Source: Anaerolineae bacterium | GTDB lineage: Bacteria > Chloroflexota > Anaerolineae > Aggregatilineales > Phototrophicaceae | Assembly: GCA_022841825.1 (NCBI GenBank) | Contig: JALHQT010000002.1 | Location: 829,276 to 893,275 of the forward strand | Direction of reading: 5' to 3' | DNA: 64,000 nt | In this document: one piece after another, positions 60,753-64,000 of the stretch | Position numbering within the stretch: the stretch's first letter is position 1 | Layout of the letters: each line of letters starts with the position of its first letter | Program-made: the position numbers and the translations under genes | Notes under the pieces: model-generated | What the model saw: the letters and a program-made list of their open reading frames with translations, nothing else | Databases searched by the model: none | What the model was told of the DNA's origin: nothing

Positions 60753-61712
60753 TCACACCACCGTCACCGCGATGAAGATCCCGTAGGCAACCAGGAACAG
60801 AACACCCATCAGCCTGCCCATGACATTGCGCAGCAGGAAGGGCAGCAGCGCCAGCGAGAAGGCGATCATGAGGGGCAGGTCGAAATTGGCGACTTCGCTC
60901 GGCACAGAGATGGGTTGAATGATCGCCGTCAAGCCCAGGATGGCGAGCAGGTTGGCGATGTTGGAACCGATCACGTTGCCCACGACGATGTCGTTCTCTT
61001 TGCGCAGCGAACCCATGACCGCCGCCGTCAGCTCTGGCAGCGAGGTGCCGATGGCGACGACGGTCAAGCCGATGATGAATTCCGGCACGTTGAAGCCGCG
61101 CGCGACACCGACCGCGCCATCAACCGTCCACTGCGCACCGAGGATGAGGAGGACGAGACCGACCAGCAGGCGCGCCAATTCCCGCCCACGATTGACGCGG
61201 GCGGCAGGCGTGATGCCTTCTTCCTCGGCAAACTCCTCCATTTCGCGCGCCAGTTGGCGGCGCTGGCGGTTGGCGATGATCAGGCTGGCGACCGTGAAGA
61301 CGATGAAGCCTGCGAACAGGATCAGACCGTCGATCTGATTGAGGCTGCCATCCAGCGCCAGCAGCAGCGTGACGACTGACGCGCCGATCATGTAGGGGAT
61401 TTCGCGCCGCAGCAGCGACCACTCAATGGTGATCGGCAGGATGACTGCGCTGACGCCCAGGATGAGCGCGACATTGGCGATGTTGGAGCCGATCACGTTG
61501 CCGAGCGCCACGCCGCTGACGCCTTTGAGCGCTGAGTCGATGGACACGAGCAGTTCCGGCACCGAAGTCCCAAAGGCGACGACCGTCAGCCCGACGATCA
61601 GTACCGGGATGCCGAATGCGCTTGCCAGACGCGCTGCTCCCTTGACGAGCGAATCGCCGCCGAAGAAGAGTGCCACCAGCCCGATTGTGATGAGTCCTAA
61701 GGATTGCGCCAT
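60753..61712 (-). CDS. Na+/Ca2+ antiporter (CaCA family, YrbG-like)
   Basis: A 319-residue membrane protein with about ten helices and the inverted alpha-repeats of cation/calcium exchangers: GTSVPELLVSIDSALKG with GNVIGSNIANV in the first half, and GTSLPELTAAVMGSLR with GNVIGSNIANL in the second. The central acidic loop (REMEEFAEEEG) joins the halves. It exchanges calcium or another cation for sodium or protons across the membrane. The ATG at 61712 lies 16 nt inside the end of the DUF423 gene, implying one operon of DUF423, antiporter and hydrolase. Confidence 0.93.
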   Translation of the reverse strand: MAQSLGLITIGLVALFFGGDSLVKGAARLASAFGIPVLIVGLTVVAFGTSVPELLVSIDSALKGVSGVALGNVIGSNIANVALILGVSAVILPITIEWSLLRREIPYMIGASVVTLLLALDGSLNQIDGLILFAGFIVFTVASLIIANRQRRQLAREMEEFAEEEGITPAARVNRGRELARLLVGLVLLILGAQWTVDGAVGVARGFNVPEFIIGLTVVAIGTSLPELTAAVMGSLRKENDIVVGNVIGSNIANLLAILGLTAIIQPISVPSEVANFDLPLMIAFSLALLPFLLRNVMGRLMGVLFLVAYGIFIAVTVV

Positions 61713-62077
61713 CGCCACACTCCAATCACAAGCATTAGCCAACCTGCCAGATACCCAGCCCCGCCCAGCGGCGCGACCGCGCCCATAAAGCGCAGGTCGA
61801 AGACCGCAAGCAGGAAAAGACTCCCGGAGAAGAGGATGTTGCCGACGATGAAGCCCCAGCCCGATAGCCGCGTCCAGCGCCCTGGAAAGCGCTCGCCGAT
61901 CCACGCCGCGCCGATCAGCGCGACCGCGTGAACGAGCAGGTACTGCACCGCCGTGTCATACGTACCGAGCCGCCCGCTTGCCTCCAGCATCGGGCGCAGG
62001 GTATGCGTGCCGAATGCGCCCGCCGCGACTCCCAGAAAACCTGACAGCCCAGCGGCAAGTGCCCAATATTTTGTCAT
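61697..62077 (-). CDS. DUF423 family membrane protein (YgdD-like)
   Basis: A 126-residue four-helix membrane protein. The DUF423 marks are clear: LSGFLGVAAGAFGTHTLRPML near the N-terminus, YLLVHAVALIGAAW, GFIVGNILFSGSLFLLAV and APLGGAGYLAGWLMLVIG. The family is of unknown function. It overlaps the antiporter gene by 16 nt. Confidence 0.92.
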   Translation of the reverse strand: MTKYWALAAGLSGFLGVAAGAFGTHTLRPMLEASGRLGTYDTAVQYLLVHAVALIGAAWIGERFPGRWTRLSGWGFIVGNILFSGSLFLLAVFDLRFMGAVAPLGGAGYLAGWLMLVIGVWRWRNP

Positions 62078-62186
62078 CTTGTTCTCCGCGTGATATGCCC
62101 CACTTTAGTGGAATGGCAGGCGTGCGTAAAGGAAAATCGCCATGAATTTCGTAAATTCACATTCGGTGCGATGTGCGAAAATCGGT

Positions 62187-62214
62187 GTAGGGGCGCAATG
62201 CATTGCGCCCCTAC
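62187..62214. repeat. 28-bp perfect palindrome overlapping the lspA stop codon
   Basis: Arms of 14 nt start GTAGGGGCGCAATG and are mirrored exactly. The lspA stop codon (TAG, 62211-62213 read on the minus strand) is the outermost part of the palindrome. The element belongs to the same family as 5760-5787. Confidence 0.9.
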
Positions 62215-62723
62215 GTCACCATCTCTTGTTCAGGTTTCGCCTTCTGTCCATCCGTCCGCCAGCTTTCGAGCACCAGCAGCAGCACGCCGAAGACGATGGC
62301 GTGGTCGGCGAGGTTGGAGACGTTGGAGATGACGCCTGGGATGGTGTAGTGGATGAAGTCGATGACCGCGCCATATTCCAGGCGGTCGAGCGCGTTGCCA
62401 ATCGCGCCGCCGCAGACCAGCCCGAAGGCAAGACGGGAAAAATGCGCCTTGTCTGGCAGGCGTGGGTAGAAGATGACCATCCCTATGATGATGATGACAG
62501 CGAGGACGAGAAACACATCGCCCGCCTGGGGGAGAAAGCCGAATGCTGCGCCGCGATTTTGGCTGTAGGTGATCTGGAAGAGGGGGGCAAGCTGCGGGAT
62601 TGGTTGCAGCGACTGCCCGACGACCAGGGTATCGACGACGACGCGCTTGGTGACCTGATCGACCAGCAGGACGACGGCGATGATAGCGATCAGCAGCAGC
62701 CAGCGGCGCAGCGGCAGTGACAT
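62211..62723 (-). CDS. lspA: Lipoprotein signal peptidase (signal peptidase II)
   Basis: A 170-residue membrane aspartyl protease with four helices that removes the signal peptide from lipid-modified prolipoproteins. Motifs are NRGAAFGFL (residues 56-64), the first catalytic Asp113 in GGAIGNALDRLEYGAVIDFI and the second, Asp140, in NVSNLADHAIV. The start at 62723 aligns with the family's N-terminus; the frame is open further upstream but contains no membrane segment. Its stop codon is furnished by a palindromic repeat. The two lipoproteins in this window are candidate substrates. Confidence 0.95.
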   Translation of the reverse strand: MSLPLRRWLLLIAIIAVVLLVDQVTKRVVVDTLVVGQSLQPIPQLAPLFQITYSQNRGAAFGFLPQAGDVFLVLAVIIIIGMVIFYPRLPDKAHFSRLAFGLVCGGAIGNALDRLEYGAVIDFIHYTIPGVISNVSNLADHAIVFGVLLLVLESWRTDGQKAKPEQEMVT

Positions 62724-62796
62724 AGGGGGAGGCTCTCTTTCAGCAAATTTCCTGCGGCATTGTATCATAGAGGAATGTGAGGGCGAGGAGTTGGTC

Positions 62797-63037
62797 ATGG
62801 TCAGCATTCTGGTCGAGTTTTCGGCAGACGAAATGGAGCGCACCTGTGTGTGCGCCCGTTGGCGGGCAGACACATGGGTCTGCCCCTACGGATGATCAAC
62901 GGTGTGTGTATCTGCTGCTGATCTATTCAAAGTCATCGCAGGAAGATGTTTCGGATGCGTTGATCGTGCAGGCAATAGAAGACGCGGACGTGAGCGAAGA
63001 AGAGTCGCCCCAAGACGGCGAGAATGAACAGGATTAG
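62797..63037 (+). pseudogene. Possible RelE/HigB-type toxin remnant split by a repeat
   Basis: A short frame starts MVSILVEFSADEMERTC at 62797 and ends in a stop at 62893-62895. In another frame, about 62916-63037 encodes VYLLLIYSKSSQEDVSDALIVQAIEDADVSEEESPQ, which resembles the C-terminal part of RelE/HigB toxins (the LLxxYxKSxQEDxS pattern). The paired repeat at 62838-62889 lies between the two parts. This suggests a small toxin-like gene disrupted by repeat insertion; no antitoxin is recognised. Evidence is thin. The rest of the 317-nt region between lspA and the aminopeptidase holds only the repeat. Confidence 0.35.
62838..62889. repeat. Paired inverted repeats of the GGGCAGACAC family
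   Basis: GCGCACCTGTGTGTGCGCCC (62838-62857) and GGGCAGACACATGGGTCTGCCC followed by CTAC (62864-62889) form two hairpins. The 3' CTAC end is shared with the GGACGAGGC and GTAGGGG families, which suggests a common ancestral end sequence. Confidence 0.8.
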
Positions 63038-63040
63038 ACG

Positions 63041-64000
63041 ATGACTTTGACTGTGAGATGGGTGGTCCTGCTGTTTGCGATGGTGATCGTGCCGTCTGTG
63101 AGTGCGCAGTCGGTCGTCGGCATTGGCGATCCGCTGCTGCCGAGCGCGGGCAACCCTGGTTATGACGTGCTGCACTACACCATCGACCTGAACATCCTCT
63201 CGGTCGAGACGGGCGAGATGACCGCCGTCACCGAAATCGAACTCATGCCGACGACCGTGCTGCGCCGCTTCAACCTGGACTTCTCGTCGCTGGACATCAG
63301 TGCACTTAGCGTGAACGGGGCACCCGCCGATTTTGCCTTCGCGCGCGGCGAACTGACGATTACGCCTGCCAGCCCATTGGCTGTGGGAGAAACGGTCGCG
63401 GTCCGTATCGAGTACCAGGGCACGCCGCGCCAGAGCGTCAACCCGATCATCGGAGTTGGCGGCTACACCGTTTATGACGACGGCATCTACGTCGCCGGGC
63501 AGCCCAACAGTGCTGCGTCGTTCATCCCGGTCAATGATCACCCGCGCGACAAGGCGACCTACGACATCACCCTCACCGTGCCGGAGCCGTATCTGGCGGT
63601 CAGCAACGGCGTGCTGGAAAGCGAAACCGATAACGGCGATACCACCACCTACGCATATGTCATGAACGACCCGATGGCGAGCTATCTGATCACGCTGGCG
63701 GTCGGGGAATTCGATGTCTATCCACAGACTGGACCGGGCGACCTGCCCATGCGCACCTACATCCCGCCCGATGCCGATGCGAGCGTCGCTGGAGCGTTCA
63801 AGCGCCAGGGCGAGATGATCGAGTACTTCGAGACGTTATTCGGTCCCTACCCGTTCGAGTCATCGGGCGGGATTGTCGTCGATAACCCGCGTATGGGCTT
63901 TGCACTGGAGACCCAGGCGATGCCGATTTACAGCCTGGGCATTGTCGAGTCTGCCGGAGAGCTGGTCGTCGCTCATGAACTGGCGCATCAATGGTACGGC
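63041..64000 (+). CDS. M1-family zinc aminopeptidase (5' part, cut by window end)
   Basis: The first 320 codons of an M1 metallopeptidase; the frame is open to the last base. A signal peptide (to VPSVSAQ, about residue 23) implies secretion. The N-terminal beta domain (YDVLHYTIDLNI), a GAMEN-like segment replaced by GFALETQAMPIYS, and the start of the zinc motif HELAHQWYG (His312, Glu313, His316) are visible; the third zinc ligand Glu lies beyond the window. It should remove N-terminal amino acids from peptides outside the cell. The ATG follows the remnant stop by 3 nt. Confidence 0.93.
   Translation, partial: MTLTVRWVVLLFAMVIVPSVSAQSVVGIGDPLLPSAGNPGYDVLHYTIDLNILSVETGEMTAVTEIELMPTTVLRRFNLDFSSLDISALSVNGAPADFAFARGELTITPASPLAVGETVAVRIEYQGTPRQSVNPIIGVGGYTVYDDGIYVAGQPNSAASFIPVNDHPRDKATYDITLTVPEPYLAVSNGVLESETDNGDTTTYAYVMNDPMASYLITLAVGEFDVYPQTGPGDLPMRTYIPPDADASVAGAFKRQGEMIEYFETLFGPYPFESSGGIVVDNPRMGFALETQAMPIYSLGIVESAGELVVAHELAHQWYG

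Noticed and set aside
1-64000. tRNA, rRNA, insertion sequence, prophage or replication origin
   Set aside because: I looked for cloverleaf arms, rRNA-like conserved stretches, transposase or integrase motifs and DnaA-box clusters by eye and found none.

Overview
The window looks like chromosomal DNA of a GC-rich, probably aerobic member of the Chloroflexota (Anaerolineae-like). This is inferred from gene content and style, not from a marker gene. Supporting signs are secreted proteins with Pro/Thr-rich linkers combined with PA14, SH3, LysM, dockerin, von Willebrand A and WD40 modules, a System I cytochrome c maturation cluster with a Cys-type CcmE, a GH57 branching enzyme in a glycogen locus, and very many short palindromic repeats between genes. 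I see no rRNA, tRNA, CRISPR array, transposase or prophage.

Layout. 0.2-2.7 kb: Tat-exported metallo-hydrolase divergent from an HxlR regulator and a small membrane protein, then a second metallo-hydrolase. 2.8-4.7 kb: MerR regulator and aldo/keto reductase. 4.7-9.0 kb: cytochrome c maturation operon (ccmE, ccmF, ccmH, tlpA, short ccmI-like gene). 9.1-14.8 kb: PspA-like protein, esterase, YkvA-like protein, a coiled-coil membrane protein, a PA14/SH3 secreted protein and two tandem peroxiredoxins. 15.0-17.8 kb: a polytopic membrane protein and a lipoprotein. 17.8-19.7 kb: an AT-richer two-gene restriction-modification cassette. 19.8-23.6 kb: DUF58 protein, proline dehydrogenase, class II aldolase, PfkB kinase. 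24.1-33.0 kb: glycogen/maltodextrin locus (malQ, glgC, glgA, GH57 branching enzyme) interrupted by a second MerR operon carrying a BtrH-like protein. 33.2-43.2 kb: solute-binding lipoprotein, FemAB-like ligase, Uma2 nuclease-like protein, isocitrate dehydrogenase, dockerin protein, two glycosyltransferase-type proteins and an aldehyde dehydrogenase. 43.4-47.8 kb: putative potassium module (Usp-like protein, KimA-like transporter, convergent KdpE and shortened KdpD). 47.9-58.9 kb: large VWA protein, LysM protein, GNAT, AddB-like nuclease, DUF3352 and WD40 proteins. 59.1-64.0 kb: TIR-domain protein, hydrolase, CaCA antiporter, DUF423, lspA, a possible toxin remnant and the 5' part of an M1 aminopeptidase.

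How genes work together. The ccm genes share 4-nt start/stop overlaps and together attach haem to apocytochromes. GlgC, GlgA and the branching enzyme make glycogen, and MalQ remodels the glucan. The two MerR genes each sit behind a 19-bp-spacer promoter with nearly the same operator and each precede one enzyme gene. The restriction gene overlaps its methylase by 4 nt.

The most distinctive signals are the restriction-modification cassette with an unrecognised nuclease, the invasion of intergenic DNA and even reading frames by several families of palindromic repeats, the paired MerR promoters, the potassium module, and a standalone TIR protein with an unknown C-terminal domain.
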